Shown here in pieces: positions 14,468-23,277 of a stretch of DNA of 64,000 bases. A model generated the notes under the pieces. That model was not told the DNA's origin. It saw nothing but the letters and a program-made list of their open reading frames with translations, and ran no database searches. Position numbers and translations under genes: made by a program. Origin of the DNA: Burkholderiales bacterium (lineage in GTDB: Bacteria; Pseudomonadota; Gammaproteobacteria; Burkholderiales; Burkholderiaceae_C); assembly GCA_030604135.1 (NCBI GenBank), contig JAUVWL010000006.1, positions 1-64,000 of the forward strand. Reading direction: 5' to 3'. How positions within the stretch are numbered: position 1 is the stretch's first letter; every line of letters begins with the position of its first letter.

Positions 14468-15937
14468 TCATGATGGGTGCTGGCCGGTGGGGCGAACCAG
14501 ATGCAAGGTGAAGGTGCTGCCCTGTCCGGGCGTGCTGTTGACATCGACACGGCCGTTCATGCGCTCGACCATCTCCTTGACCAGTGAGAGTCCAAGACCG
14601 GTACCCGGGATGGGGCCACCGGGGTTGGCGCGGAAAAACCGGGTGAACAGGCGTCCGATCTCCTCGTCGGACAGCCCGATACCCTGGTCACTGACCTCCA
14701 GGGTGCATTCGCCCTCGGCCGAAGAGGCTGCCACCCTGCAACACACCCGACCACCGTTGGGCGAATACTTGACCGCGTTGGACATCAGGTTGATGACCAC
14801 CTGTTCCAGCCGCGCCGCATGCCCGAGCACCCACTGGGGCGAATCGGGCAGTTCGAGAACCAGTTGGTGCCGGTTTTCCGGCATCTCGATCACTTCGCTG
14901 GCCTGGCGAACCACGTGACACAGGTCGACCGGCTCCAGCGCGAAGGCCTCCCGGCCCCGCTCATCGAGCTGGGCCAAGTCCAGCAGATCGTCCAGCAGGC
15001 CACCCAGGCGCACCGCCTGTTTGAGCACCGTCTCCAGAAGTGGACGTGCCTGTTCGGGGTTGTAGTTGCGCATCAGCATGAGCTCGGTGAATCCCCGGAT
15101 GCTGCCCAGCGGGGTGCGCAACTCGTGGGCCGCCGTGGCCAGAAAGTGGTCGCGACTGGCCTGCTGCTGCCGCTGCTGGGTGACATCGCGCAGCACCGCC
15201 ATTTGTTCGCCGGTCAGCGAACCGACCGATGAGGCCGACACCTCGATCACCCGTTGCTGTGGACGACGCAACTCCCACAGGCAGGACTGGCCTGGTTCGG
15301 GCCAGGGCAGTTGTTCGGAGTCGACGTCCGCCAGCGTGGCCACGCGCTTCAGCAGTTGAGACAGTGAGAGCCCGAGTACCTGCCCATCGCCCAGGCCAAG
15401 CAGCGCCACACCGGCCGGACTGCACAGGGTCACGCGCCCATCGGCCGCCAGGGTCACCATGCCCATGGGATGCGAGCCAATCGCTCGCTCCAGTTCCAGC
15501 GACCGAACCTGGGACATCTCCTCGCGCTCGCGCTCGAGGGTCACATCGGTCTGGACGGCAAAAAAGTGGGTGATACGGCCGGTGGTGGCCTCACGCACAG
15601 GGCTCATCTCGACCCGGTTCCAGAACAGGCTGCCATCGCGGCGGTAGTTGCGCAGCACCACTGTGACGTCCTCACCGCGGGCAATGGCCTCGCGCAGGCG
15701 GTGCACGCCGGGCTGATCGCGGTCGCCCAGCTGCAGAAAGCCACAATTGCGCCCCAGGACTTCCTGCGCGGGATAGCCCGTCATCCGGGTGAAGCCGGTG
15801 TTGACGTAGACCAAGGGGTTGTTCGGCTGGGTCGCGTCAGACACCACCACGCCGTTGACCGTCTGTTCCATGGCACGCCAGACGATCGGGCGCACATCGG
15901 GTGGCAGGCTGAGGGCAGAAGCGGCAGGGTAGGACAT
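14468..15937 (-). CDS. LOV-domain (blue-light) sensor histidine kinase
   Basis: This is a 489-residue protein. Residues about 20-135 form a LOV domain: Cys65 in G-R-N-C-G-F-L-Q, Asn97 and Asn107 in the R-N-Y-R-R-D-G-S-L-F-W-N strand, and Gln129 in A-V-Q-T-D-V-T. These are the flavin-contacting residues. The usual Arg after the Cys-containing N-C is a Gly here. A second PAS domain covers about 145-255. HisKA has His271 in H-E-L-R-T-P. HATPase_c has the N, D-x-G-I-G-L and G-T-G-L-G-L boxes. There is no transmembrane segment, so it is cytoplasmic. No response regulator is adjacent. Confidence 0.93.
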   Translation of the reverse strand: MSYPAASALSLPPDVRPIVWRAMEQTVNGVVVSDATQPNNPLVYVNTGFTRMTGYPAQEVLGRNCGFLQLGDRDQPGVHRLREAIARGEDVTVVLRNYRRDGSLFWNRVEMSPVREATTGRITHFFAVQTDVTLEREREEMSQVRSLELERAIGSHPMGMVTLAADGRVTLCSPAGVALLGLGDGQVLGLSLSQLLKRVATLADVDSEQLPWPEPGQSCLWELRRPQQRVIEVSASSVGSLTGEQMAVLRDVTQQRQQQASRDHFLATAAHELRTPLGSIRGFTELMLMRNYNPEQARPLLETVLKQAVRLGGLLDDLLDLAQLDERGREAFALEPVDLCHVVRQASEVIEMPENRHQLVLELPDSPQWVLGHAARLEQVVINLMSNAVKYSPNGGRVCCRVAASSAEGECTLEVSDQGIGLSDEEIGRLFTRFFRANPGGPIPGTGLGLSLVKEMVERMNGRVDVNSTPGQGSTFTLHLVRPTGQHPS

Positions 15938-16130
15938 GGGAAATCAGGACACAAGGCTGGCTGTTCCTCTCTCGGCGCTTTTCAGGTCAACTTGAGGGGT
16001 GGTCCGGAAACGGGACGGACGGCCGACAGCCCACCTCTGTTCAGCGTGGCGGATTCGAAGCGAGCCCCATGCCGGGCAGGGTAATCCCTGACCCTTTTCT
16101 GAGAACCATACCCAACCGCCACGGACCCGA

Positions 16131-16168
16131 TTGACTATGATCGCCGGCACGAAATCGAACGCCCGTTC
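16131..16168 (+). promoter_or_regulatory. Candidate promoter/operator of fadD
   Basis: A TTGACT hexamer (16131-16136) lies upstream of a perfect inverted repeat GAACG-CC-CGTTC (16157-16168), 27 bases before the FadD start. A TetR-family or similar acyl-CoA-responsive repressor could bind such a site. No convincing -10 is present other than sequence overlapping the repeat. Confidence 0.35.
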
Positions 16169-16194
16169 TTTTTTAAATCCATCTCCAGACACAC

Positions 16195-17943
16195 ATGACC
16201 GCTTCAACGGCACGCCCCTGGCACCCCACCTACGGGCAAGTGGGAATCGCTCCCGAGCTTGAATCCCTCCCTTACCGCAACCTGGCCGAACTGGTCCACG
16301 AAAGCTGCAAGAAATGGCAGACCGAGAGCCAGGTCAAGGCCGCGTTCAGCTGCGTGGTGCCCAACGGCATGAACGGGCGCCTGAGCTTTGCGCAGGTGGA
16401 CGAACTCTCGGACGCGTTTGCAGGCTACTTGCGCGCGGTGGTGGGCCTGAAGGCGGGCGACCGCGTGGCCGTGCAACTGCCCAACAGCCTGGGCTATCCG
16501 GTGGCGGCGCTGGGGGTGTTCAAGGCCGGCTGCGTGCTGGTCAACACCAACCCGCTCTACACCGAATCCGAAATGATCCACCAGTTCAACAACGCTGGCG
16601 CCCAGGTGCTGGTGATGGTGGACATGTTTGCCGACAAGCTGCCGGCGGTGCTGGCCAAGACCGGCATCAAGCAGGTGGTGCTGGCGGCGGTGTCGGAGTT
16701 CTTCCCGACCATTCCGGGCGCCATCGTGCGCGGCGTGCAGCGCTACTGGAACCGTGTGCTGCCGCCAGTGACGGCGCCGCACATCCGCCTGAAGGACGCG
16801 CTGGCCCAGGGTCGGGCCACTTTGGGCAAGACGCCGGCCCGGACCTACTGGGAAGGCGTGGGGCGCCAGGACCTGGCCTTGCTGCAGTACACCGGCGGCA
16901 CCACCGGTGTGAGCAAGGGCGCCATGCTGACGCACGACAACCTGCTGAACAACATCCAGCAGACCCGGGCCATGGGCCAGAGCCACATGGCGCTGGGCCA
17001 GGAATGTGTGCTCACAGCCTTGCCTCTCTACCACATCTTCGCCTTCACAGCCAACCTGCTGGGCTTCCTGGCCATCGGCGGGCACAACGTGCTGATACCG
17101 AACCCGCGCCCAGTGCAGAGCCTGCAGCGGGCGATGGAGAATTTCCCCATCACCTGGATGACGGGCGTGAACACGCTGTTCAACGGCCTGCTCAACGAAG
17201 AGTGGTTCGTGGCCTACCCGCCCAAGACGCTCAAGGCCTCCATTTCGGGCGGTACCGCGCTGCACAGTGCTGTGGCCCAGCGCTGGCGCGAACTGACCAA
17301 GACGCCGATTGCCGAGGGTTACGGCCTGACCGAGACCTCTCCCGTGGTGAGTTTCAACCCGCTGACCGGCACACCGCGCGACGGCAGCATCGGCATTCCG
17401 GCGCCGGGCACCGATGTGCGTCTGGTCGGCGACGACGGGCTGGATGTGGCGCCTGGCGCCCCGGGCGAGATCTGGGTGCGGGGGCCACAGGTGATGCAGG
17501 GCTACTGGAACGCCGGGGAGGAAACCGCCAAGGTCATGAACGACGGCTGGTTTGCCACTGGTGACGTGGCGGTGATGGACGAGGCGGGCTTCCTGCGCAT
17601 CGTCGACCGGAAGAAGGACATGGTCCTGGTCTCGGGCTTCAACGTCTACCCCAACGAGGTCGAGGACGTCATCGCCGACATGGATCATGTGCTGGAAGTG
17701 GCTGTCATCGGGGTGCCGGACGACAAGACCGGCGAGGCGGTTCGCGCCTATGTGGTACAGAACCCCGACCACAGCAAGGAAGTCATGCCGGCCGACGTGA
17801 TCGCGCATTGCAAGCAGCACCTGGCGGCCTACAAGGTGCCCAAGCTGGTGGTGGTGCGCGACGAACTGCCCAAGAGCCCGATCGGCAAGGTGCTGCGCAA
17901 AGACTTGCGCAAGGCCGTGGCCGAAGAGATGAACCGGGGCTGA
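16195..17943 (+). CDS. fadD: Long-chain fatty-acid--CoA ligase
   Basis: This 582-residue AMP-forming synthetase has the P-loop-like motif Y-T-G-G-T-T-G-V-S-K-G-A near residue 228. It also has the E-G-Y-G-L-T-E-T-S-P-V motif and the hinge/C-terminal block D-R-K-K-D-M-V-L-V-S-G-F-N-V-Y-P-N-E-V-E-D. The last Lys-containing segment, P-K-S-P-I-G-K-V-L-R-K, is intact. Length and N-terminal pattern match FadD, which activates fatty acids to acyl-CoA for beta-oxidation. It is divergent from the LOV kinase and is followed after 32 bases by a symporter gene. Confidence 0.95.
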   Translation: MTASTARPWHPTYGQVGIAPELESLPYRNLAELVHESCKKWQTESQVKAAFSCVVPNGMNGRLSFAQVDELSDAFAGYLRAVVGLKAGDRVAVQLPNSLGYPVAALGVFKAGCVLVNTNPLYTESEMIHQFNNAGAQVLVMVDMFADKLPAVLAKTGIKQVVLAAVSEFFPTIPGAIVRGVQRYWNRVLPPVTAPHIRLKDALAQGRATLGKTPARTYWEGVGRQDLALLQYTGGTTGVSKGAMLTHDNLLNNIQQTRAMGQSHMALGQECVLTALPLYHIFAFTANLLGFLAIGGHNVLIPNPRPVQSLQRAMENFPITWMTGVNTLFNGLLNEEWFVAYPPKTLKASISGGTALHSAVAQRWRELTKTPIAEGYGLTETSPVVSFNPLTGTPRDGSIGIPAPGTDVRLVGDDGLDVAPGAPGEIWVRGPQVMQGYWNAGEETAKVMNDGWFATGDVAVMDEAGFLRIVDRKKDMVLVSGFNVYPNEVEDVIADMDHVLEVAVIGVPDDKTGEAVRAYVVQNPDHSKEVMPADVIAHCKQHLAAYKVPKLVVVRDELPKSPIGKVLRKDLRKAVAEEMNRG

Positions 17944-17975
17944 ACGCCCTGCCCTGAACAAAAAGAAAGCCGCAG

Positions 17976-18887
17976 ATGCTGTCCGAATTCGAAACCACGC
18001 TGCTGGGCATCATGATGATCGTCATCATGTTCGGCATGGGCGCGTCCCTGACCTGGCGCGATTTCCTGATCGCCTTCCGCAAGCCCAAGGGCGTGCTGGT
18101 GGGCCTGTTGTGTCAGTACGGGATCATGCCACTGCTGGGGTTCCTGATGGCCCAGGCGCTGGGCCTGTCGCCGGCCCTGACCGTCGGCCTGATCCTGATG
18201 GCCTGCATGCCCGGCGGCACCACCTCCAACATCTTCACCTATTTCAGCAAGGCGGTGCTGGCGCTGTCCATCATGATGACCTCGGTGTCCTCGCTGGTGG
18301 CGCTGGGCATGGTGCCGACCCTGCTGGAGTTCTACTCGCAACTGTCCGGCCTGGACGGCGAGTTCAAGATCCCGGCGGGCAATGTGGCCCAGGTGCTGTT
18401 CGTGCTGCTGATCCCCACGGTGATCGGCATGACGATCCGCAAGCTCAACCCCAACATCGGCGCCACAGTGGAGCTGCTGGGTGGCTTCCTGGGGGTGGTG
18501 GTGATCCTGTTCCTGCTGGTGACCTGGGTACCGCGCAACCACATGCTGCTGGCCTCAACCCCCTGGTATGTGTTTTTTGCCGCCATCGGTCTGGGCATCT
18601 TCGGCATCGGCCTGGGGTACCTGCTCTCGCGCCTGCTCAAGCAGGACCCCAACCGCAGCCGCACCATTGCGCTCGAAACCGGCATCCAGAATGGTCCGCT
18701 GGCGGTACTCATTGTCACGCTGACCTTCACCGGACCTCTGCAGCAGGAGGTGCTGCTGATTCCGGTGCTTTACTCGCTGTTCATCGTGATCACGTCCAGC
18801 ATCGTGACGGTGTTCTTCCGCCGCAAGAGCGAGGCAGAGGCGCTGGCGCGTGACCGGGCCAAGAATGGCACGGTGCTGGCCAACTGA
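17976..18887 (+). CDS. Bile acid:Na+ symporter (BASS) family transporter
   Basis: This 303-residue protein has about nine to ten hydrophobic helices. Signatures include C-M-P-G-G-T-T-S-N-I-F-T-Y near residue 75 and E-T-G-I-Q-N-G-P-L-A-V near 230. These are the paired crossing-helix motifs of the SLC10/BASS fold that bind Na+ and an organic anion. The substrate is unknown. Position 32 bases downstream of fadD suggests co-transcription and perhaps uptake of a carboxylic acid that FadD activates (inference). Confidence 0.92.
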   Translation: MLSEFETTLLGIMMIVIMFGMGASLTWRDFLIAFRKPKGVLVGLLCQYGIMPLLGFLMAQALGLSPALTVGLILMACMPGGTTSNIFTYFSKAVLALSIMMTSVSSLVALGMVPTLLEFYSQLSGLDGEFKIPAGNVAQVLFVLLIPTVIGMTIRKLNPNIGATVELLGGFLGVVVILFLLVTWVPRNHMLLASTPWYVFFAAIGLGIFGIGLGYLLSRLLKQDPNRSRTIALETGIQNGPLAVLIVTLTFTGPLQQEVLLIPVLYSLFIVITSSIVTVFFRRKSEAEALARDRAKNGTVLAN

Positions 18888-19123
18888 GACCGGCCAAAAG
18901 GCAAGGGATGGAACGAATCTGAGGGGACCTCTTGATGGCGGGTCATGCGCGGATGGCACAGAAGCCCATAAACAAACTTAAGTACTGTTTTTTTCGTCGC
19001 TTAGCGAACCATTTGTCGGGCCAATTTTTGGGAACTTTCGGGTGAGCCTGAGTCTCCTTGGAGATCGATCGGTCGTGCAAAAAACGGCCGGACGAACCAC
19101 CGTTGACACAGGAGGTCCGCAAC

Positions 19124-19819
19124 ATGACTGCCCGACTGCCAGACATCGCTTCCGCCGAGTTTTCCACCCAGGCCACCAGCCGGTGGCACGGTCCCCTGTC
19201 GAGGGGCATGCTCGCTCAAGCCCGGTCCAGCGGTGTTCCCTTGGCCTACGACCCCGCGCAGAACGGCTGGGTGGCAGCGGGTGCGGCCGACCTCGACGAC
19301 GACCCCGACATGCCGATCTGGGCAGGCCTGTCCAGGTTTGTGCTGCGACCTTGGAACGAAAGTGATCTGGATCACTTTTATGCACTGCTGAATGATGTAG
19401 AACTTTGGCGTTACATGGTCGAGGACATGCCGACGCCTTTCACCCTGGCGGTGGCCGCGGATCTGATCGCCATCTCCAACGCGGGACAGCACCACGAGGT
19501 GCGGGCGATACAGACCTCTCAAGGGCCGGTGGGGCAGGTTCGGCTGCTGTGGACAGGACCTGAATTGGGCTCCGACGAAGCCGAAGTCAGCTACTGGTTG
19601 GGGCGCCAACACCGGGGACAAGGTTGGGCTTCACAAGCGGTCAGGCAATGCGCTCGGTCTGCGCTTTGGTCTCGGCCCGGCTTGAAGCGCGTGCTGGCCT
19701 ACGTGCACCCTGACAATGCGGCATCCGTTCGGGTGCTGGCGCGCGCCGGCTTTGTGTCCGCCGAGGCCCGAGCCTCAGACGGCTGGCTGGGTTTCGCGTT
19801 CACCCTGCCGGTGAGCTGA
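19124..19819 (+). CDS. GNAT-family N-acetyltransferase (RimJ/RimL-like)
   Basis: This 231-residue protein has an unassigned N-terminal region (1-75) and then a GNAT domain: L-R-P-W-N-E-S-D-L-D-H-F-Y-A-L-L at 82-97, the acetyl-CoA loop W-L-G-R-Q-H-R-G-Q-G-W-A-S-Q-A at about 165-179, and H-P-D-N-A-A-S-V-R-V-L-A-R-A-G-F at about 200. The start at 19124 has AGGAGG 8 bases upstream, so longer upstream reading is not used. A 20-bp palindrome lies in the coding sequence at 19359-19378. The target is unknown. Confidence 0.88.
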   Translation: MTARLPDIASAEFSTQATSRWHGPLSRGMLAQARSSGVPLAYDPAQNGWVAAGAADLDDDPDMPIWAGLSRFVLRPWNESDLDHFYALLNDVELWRYMVEDMPTPFTLAVAADLIAISNAGQHHEVRAIQTSQGPVGQVRLLWTGPELGSDEAEVSYWLGRQHRGQGWASQAVRQCARSALWSRPGLKRVLAYVHPDNAASVRVLARAGFVSAEARASDGWLGFAFTLPVS

Positions 19820-19835
19820 AGCCAATCTGGTTCAA

Positions 19836-20507
19836 TCAATGGCTGCTGCCGGCGCCTGCGGCGATGTCCCGAGCGCAGGACAGGGCCGTGTGCACCAGCA
19901 CGTGCAGCGCTTGCGACGTGTGCTCCAGTGACAGAAAAGGCTCGCCCTGACCCGGCATCCATGGAACATGCACGAAGCCACCCCGGGTGTGCCGCAAGCC
20001 GGGGTGTGTGGAGAGTCGGTGCATCAGGCCGAAAAAGACATGGTTACAGACGAAGGTACCCGCGGTCTGTGACACCTCGGCTGGCAGATTCCGGGCCAGC
20101 AGATTCGCCCGCATGTGCTTGATGGGCAAGGTGCTGAAGTACGCGGCAGGGGCGCCAGGCACCACCGGCTGGTCAATGGGTTGAGCACCGGCGTTGTCGC
20201 GCAGCGGGGCGTCGTCAACATTGATGGCCACGCGCTCGATCGAGATGGCCGATCGACCGCCCGCCTGCCCGACACAGATCACCAGTTCAGGCCGCAGCTG
20301 ATCCAGCCAGGTGTCGAGCACACGCAGTGCCTCGCCAAACACGGTGGGCAGTTGAACGCCAACCACCTGTCGGTCCTGTATCTGCCGACCGTGCAGTGAC
20401 CGCACGGCCTGCCAGCTGGGGTTGACACTCGCCCCGCCAAATGGATCAAAACCGGTGAGCAGCACCACGGGCCGCACGGCAGGTTTTACGTTGGCATGGT
20501 CGGTCAT
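19836..20507 (-). CDS. pcp: Pyroglutamyl-peptidase I
   Basis: This 223-residue protein begins with the family motif L-L-T-G-F-D-P-F-G-G. It carries the Cys-peptidase triad of family C15: Glu91 in S-I-E-R-V-A-I-N, Cys154 in G-T-F-V-C-N-H-V-F, and His180 in G-F-V-H-V-P-W. It removes N-terminal pyroglutamate from peptides in the cytoplasm. The start at 20507 gives the usual length. The frame is open far upstream but without recognisable sequence. It converges on the GNAT gene with a 16-base gap. Confidence 0.96.
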   Translation of the reverse strand: MTDHANVKPAVRPVVLLTGFDPFGGASVNPSWQAVRSLHGRQIQDRQVVGVQLPTVFGEALRVLDTWLDQLRPELVICVGQAGGRSAISIERVAINVDDAPLRDNAGAQPIDQPVVPGAPAAYFSTLPIKHMRANLLARNLPAEVSQTAGTFVCNHVFFGLMHRLSTHPGLRHTRGGFVHVPWMPGQGEPFLSLEHTSQALHVLVHTALSCARDIAAGAGSSH

Positions 20508-20568
20508 GGGCGCACTGTATCGCACGAAACATGCGCACCTGCGTGCGACCAGGGCGTCGAACAGAATC

Positions 20569-21468
20569 TCAGGGCCGCGCCACGCGAGTGCGCAAATCGG
20601 CCAGCACGGTCTGCAGGCGGCGCTGCTGATCGGGCCCGGTTCGAAGCAGCATCTTTTGCCCCGCCGACAGGCGCGCCAGCGCCGGATCAGCAAACTCGTA
20701 TCGCACCCAGGGTCGCGTCGAGGGCACGGGGCCCTTGACCTCGACCAGCACCACCGCTGGCAACGCGGCCGGCACCGGTGTGGCAATCAGGTGATCAAGC
20801 ACCGCCACCAGGCGGTCGTTGAAATAACGGCCAGGGTAGCCCAGCTCTTCGTAGGCCTTCTGAAACTGCGGATAGAGCCTGCGATAGGCCGCCACCAGCT
20901 GGTCAAGGTCGACGGATGTGGCCAATTTCACCGCTGGCGCGTAGCGGGCCGCGTTGTCGGGGTGGATGCGCTCGCTGTCCCCCGTGCCCACCTGGGTGCT
21001 GAAGCGACCCGGCGTCGGGTGCACAGGCCACAGGACCGGAGCGGCATGGCCGCTGTCAAGGTTGTCCACCGTGGCAACGATGCGCCGGATCAGTTCGTCG
21101 GTCTGTACCCAGGCTGTGACCTGCTCACGCCCCAGCAGGGCCATCAGCCGCTGAACCAGCCATGGCACAGCACCTTCAGGTTCGGGCGGCCCATCCGGCG
21201 TGGCTTCGGCGGCCTCGATGGGATGGCGGGGAACGGTCGGCTCGTCTGATGCATGGGCATCAACATCGGCCACCGGCGGAGAAACGGGCGCAACAGCCGA
21301 CGGCTCGTTTGTCGTGGCCGCAGCAGGTGCGTCTTCGGAACTGCCGAAATGGCGCCAGCCGAACACCGCGGCCAGCACCATCACCACCAGAACCACGAGC
21401 ACCACGCCACTGCGCTCGGCGGGGGGCTGCGGGGGACGGGAATCGGGGTCGGGCGTCAGGTTGTTCAT
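20569..21468 (-). CDS. DUF3014-like membrane-anchored protein
   Basis: This 299-residue protein has a proline-rich cytoplasmic N-terminus, one transmembrane helix (residues about 21-40, V-V-L-V-V-L-V-V-M-V-L-A-A-V), an Ala/Pro-rich linker to about 100, and a periplasmic domain. That domain includes E-L-I-R-R-I-V-A-T-V-D-N-L, L-W-P-V-H-P-T-P-G-R-F and A-Y-R-R-L-Y-P-Q-F-Q-K-A-Y-E-E-L-G-Y, all features of DUF3014. The function is unknown. It lies upstream of pcp on the same strand with a 61-base gap. Confidence 0.85.
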   Translation of the reverse strand: MNNLTPDPDSRPPQPPAERSGVVLVVLVVMVLAAVFGWRHFGSSEDAPAAATTNEPSAVAPVSPPVADVDAHASDEPTVPRHPIEAAEATPDGPPEPEGAVPWLVQRLMALLGREQVTAWVQTDELIRRIVATVDNLDSGHAAPVLWPVHPTPGRFSTQVGTGDSERIHPDNAARYAPAVKLATSVDLDQLVAAYRRLYPQFQKAYEELGYPGRYFNDRLVAVLDHLIATPVPAALPAVVLVEVKGPVPSTRPWVRYEFADPALARLSAGQKMLLRTGPDQQRRLQTVLADLRTRVARP

Positions 21469-21734
21469 CGGCTGGCACAGATCCACTGAGAGGCAGGGAG
21501 GCGTTCGAACCATCCTACACGCCGTCGGCAGGTCGGTCCACCCTCAAAACGTGTGCTCAGGGTCAGCGAAACCGCCTGCACAAGCCAACGTGCGCGGAAC
21601 GCAGGCTCGTGCAGGCCACGGCTCGCCAGAGAAAGCCTCATCTGGTGACCAAGGCGGAGACACGCTCGCACGGCTTCATGCACCGCTCAAACTCGGATGG
21701 TTCTCAATGGCCGGGGACCACAGTAACATGCGCC

Positions 21735-22256
21735 ATGGCCGGCTCTCGCCTCTCACGACTCTCGATTCTGCAGTGGATCGGATCGTTGGTGATTCTTGCG
21801 CTTTCCTCCTTTCTGCTTGCGATTGCCTGGTCCATGGTGGAGGAAGAGCTGCGCTTTCTGGCCGGCAGCCGTATCGTGACCGGCGAGGTGGTGGACCACG
21901 TGCTTGTGCGCTCCCAATCGCGCGGCGATGCACAAAACCGGGCGCCTCCTGCCCACTACCCGATCGTGCGCTACAGCACAGAGACAGGCAAAGTCTTTCA
22001 AGTCCAGGCCCGCGAGGGCTACGCCTCGGCTCGATCACGGTCAGCGGAGGGTGGGGTGCAGTCAGGCCAGGATGCCCGACCCGTGGGTACGCCCATTCGT
22101 GTGGCCTACCGGCCCGAGAACCCGGAAGATGCGCGCACCCTGGGCTTCATGCAGCAATACTTCACCGCGATCATTCTGGCAATCACCGGCCTGGTTTTTC
22201 TGCTGGGCGTGGTGGCGGGTCTGTGGACCACCGCACGCAAGAGCCCATCTGCCTGA
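21735..22256 (+). CDS. DUF3592-like membrane protein
   Basis: This 173-residue protein has one N-terminal hydrophobic helix (residues about 14-33) and one C-terminal helix (about 144-165). Between them is a soluble domain with R-I-V-T-G-E-V-V-D-H, Y-P-I-V-R-Y-S-T-E-T-G and I-R-V-A-Y-R-P-E-N-P-E-D-A-R, the pattern of DUF3592 proteins. The function is unknown. The ATG at 21735 is chosen. An in-frame ATG at 21678 would add 19 polar residues. Confidence 0.8.
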   Translation: MAGSRLSRLSILQWIGSLVILALSSFLLAIAWSMVEEELRFLAGSRIVTGEVVDHVLVRSQSRGDAQNRAPPAHYPIVRYSTETGKVFQVQAREGYASARSRSAEGGVQSGQDARPVGTPIRVAYRPENPEDARTLGFMQQYFTAIILAITGLVFLLGVVAGLWTTARKSPSA

Positions 22257-22284
22257 TCGCCCTCTCCCGCCACAGGTGCCGGAT

Positions 22285-23223
22285 TCAGACCTGTTTCAGC
22301 ACGAAGTCGATGGCCGCGCATACCGCCGCCGCCTGCGCAAGATTGCACTGCTCGGGTGTCACCTTCGGACTGTCGGGGTAGACCTCGGTGGTGGTGGTGT
22401 AGCGTGCACCGGTCACGCCCGCACACAGCCCAAGTTCGCGCAAGGGATAGCGAATCACGCCCCGATCCACCGCAGGTGACCCGATGATCTCGCCGCGCCC
22501 GTCGGTGGGTGCAATGTGCGTCAAGCGCTCGACGGCATCAATGATGGCGCGCTGAAAGGCCGGCTGCGGGTTGTCGGTGTCGTCGACCAGGTAGAACCCA
22601 TCGGGGATCGTGCCCGGCTCAAACAGCTCGCCATCACGCGCCGCCTTGGCCGGACGGTATTCGCTTTCGTCGGTATCGGTGGTTTCGTGCAGGTCGATGT
22701 GGGCCACGAACTGCCCGGCCAGGGGCGCCACCAGTTCCATCAACGCAGAGGCCTCGATCGCGGGACTCGGGTGGCGGAACGCGCGGTTCGGGTCAACCGC
22801 ATGGTAGTTCCAGCGGTGGATGCGCTCGTAGGCCCAGGGGCTGACACAGGGCACCACCAGCAAGCGCACGCGCTCGGCACTGGCCTGCGCATGGTGTTCG
22901 AGAAAGTGCAAGGCACCGTGCACGCCACTGGTCTCGTAACCGTGCACGCCACCGGTCACCAGCACGGCCGGCCGGTCCGACCGCCAGTCTCCCACGCGCA
23001 CGGCCTGCAACGGGTAGCGCTCGGCGCCGTAGACCACTTCACCGTAGCTCAGCACCTCGTGGTGCTGGCGCAAACGATCGACCGAACGCAGCACCTCGTC
23101 CGCATAACTGCGCTGGCGCTGCTGTCTCGCGCGCCACTGGGCCACTTCGGCAGGCCCCCAGGGCTGACCCGGCGTACCGATGGGATAGAAGGCTTTGGGG
23201 GTCGATGCAGAGGGTGTCGTCAT
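22285..23223 (-). CDS. M14-family metallopeptidase
   Basis: This 312-residue protein has the zinc-binding pair H-x-x-E in T-G-G-V-H-G-Y-E-T-S-G near residue 92 and a third His in H-I-D-L-H-E-T-T-D near 180, as in carboxypeptidase A-like M14 enzymes. R-I-H-R-W-N-Y-H-A-V-D-P-N-R-A-F fits the substrate-binding N-R segment. The C-terminal E-V-Y-P-D-S may hold the catalytic Glu (T-T-T-E-V-Y). There is no signal peptide, so it is cytoplasmic. It is divergent from the hydrolase gene at 23278, with starts 54 bases apart. Confidence 0.85.
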   Translation of the reverse strand: MTTPSASTPKAFYPIGTPGQPWGPAEVAQWRARQQRQRSYADEVLRSVDRLRQHHEVLSYGEVVYGAERYPLQAVRVGDWRSDRPAVLVTGGVHGYETSGVHGALHFLEHHAQASAERVRLLVVPCVSPWAYERIHRWNYHAVDPNRAFRHPSPAIEASALMELVAPLAGQFVAHIDLHETTDTDESEYRPAKAARDGELFEPGTIPDGFYLVDDTDNPQPAFQRAIIDAVERLTHIAPTDGRGEIIGSPAVDRGVIRYPLRELGLCAGVTGARYTTTTEVYPDSPKVTPEQCNLAQAAAVCAAIDFVLKQV

Positions 23224-23277
23224 ATGCGGGTAGATTATGGAGCTGGCCCCAGTGCGGGGTCTCCTTGCCCATCGTCC

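Noticed and set aside
16195-17943. The idea that this ligase is the p-coumarate:CoA ligase that would supply a PYP chromophore
   Set aside because: Length, N-terminus and motif context fit FadD. There is no tyrosine ammonia-lyase nearby and the gene is divergent from the PYP-like operon.
16204-17961. A long open frame (585 residues) on the minus strand opposite fadD
   Set aside because: It mirrors the fadD frame in GC-rich codons, is histidine- and glutamine-rich, and has no recognisable motif. FadD motifs on the plus strand are complete.
18970-18990. A near-palindrome AAACA-ACTTAAGT-TGTTT upstream of the GNAT gene
   Set aside because: The arms are not exactly centred on the ACTTAAGT core and no regulator is suggested nearby.
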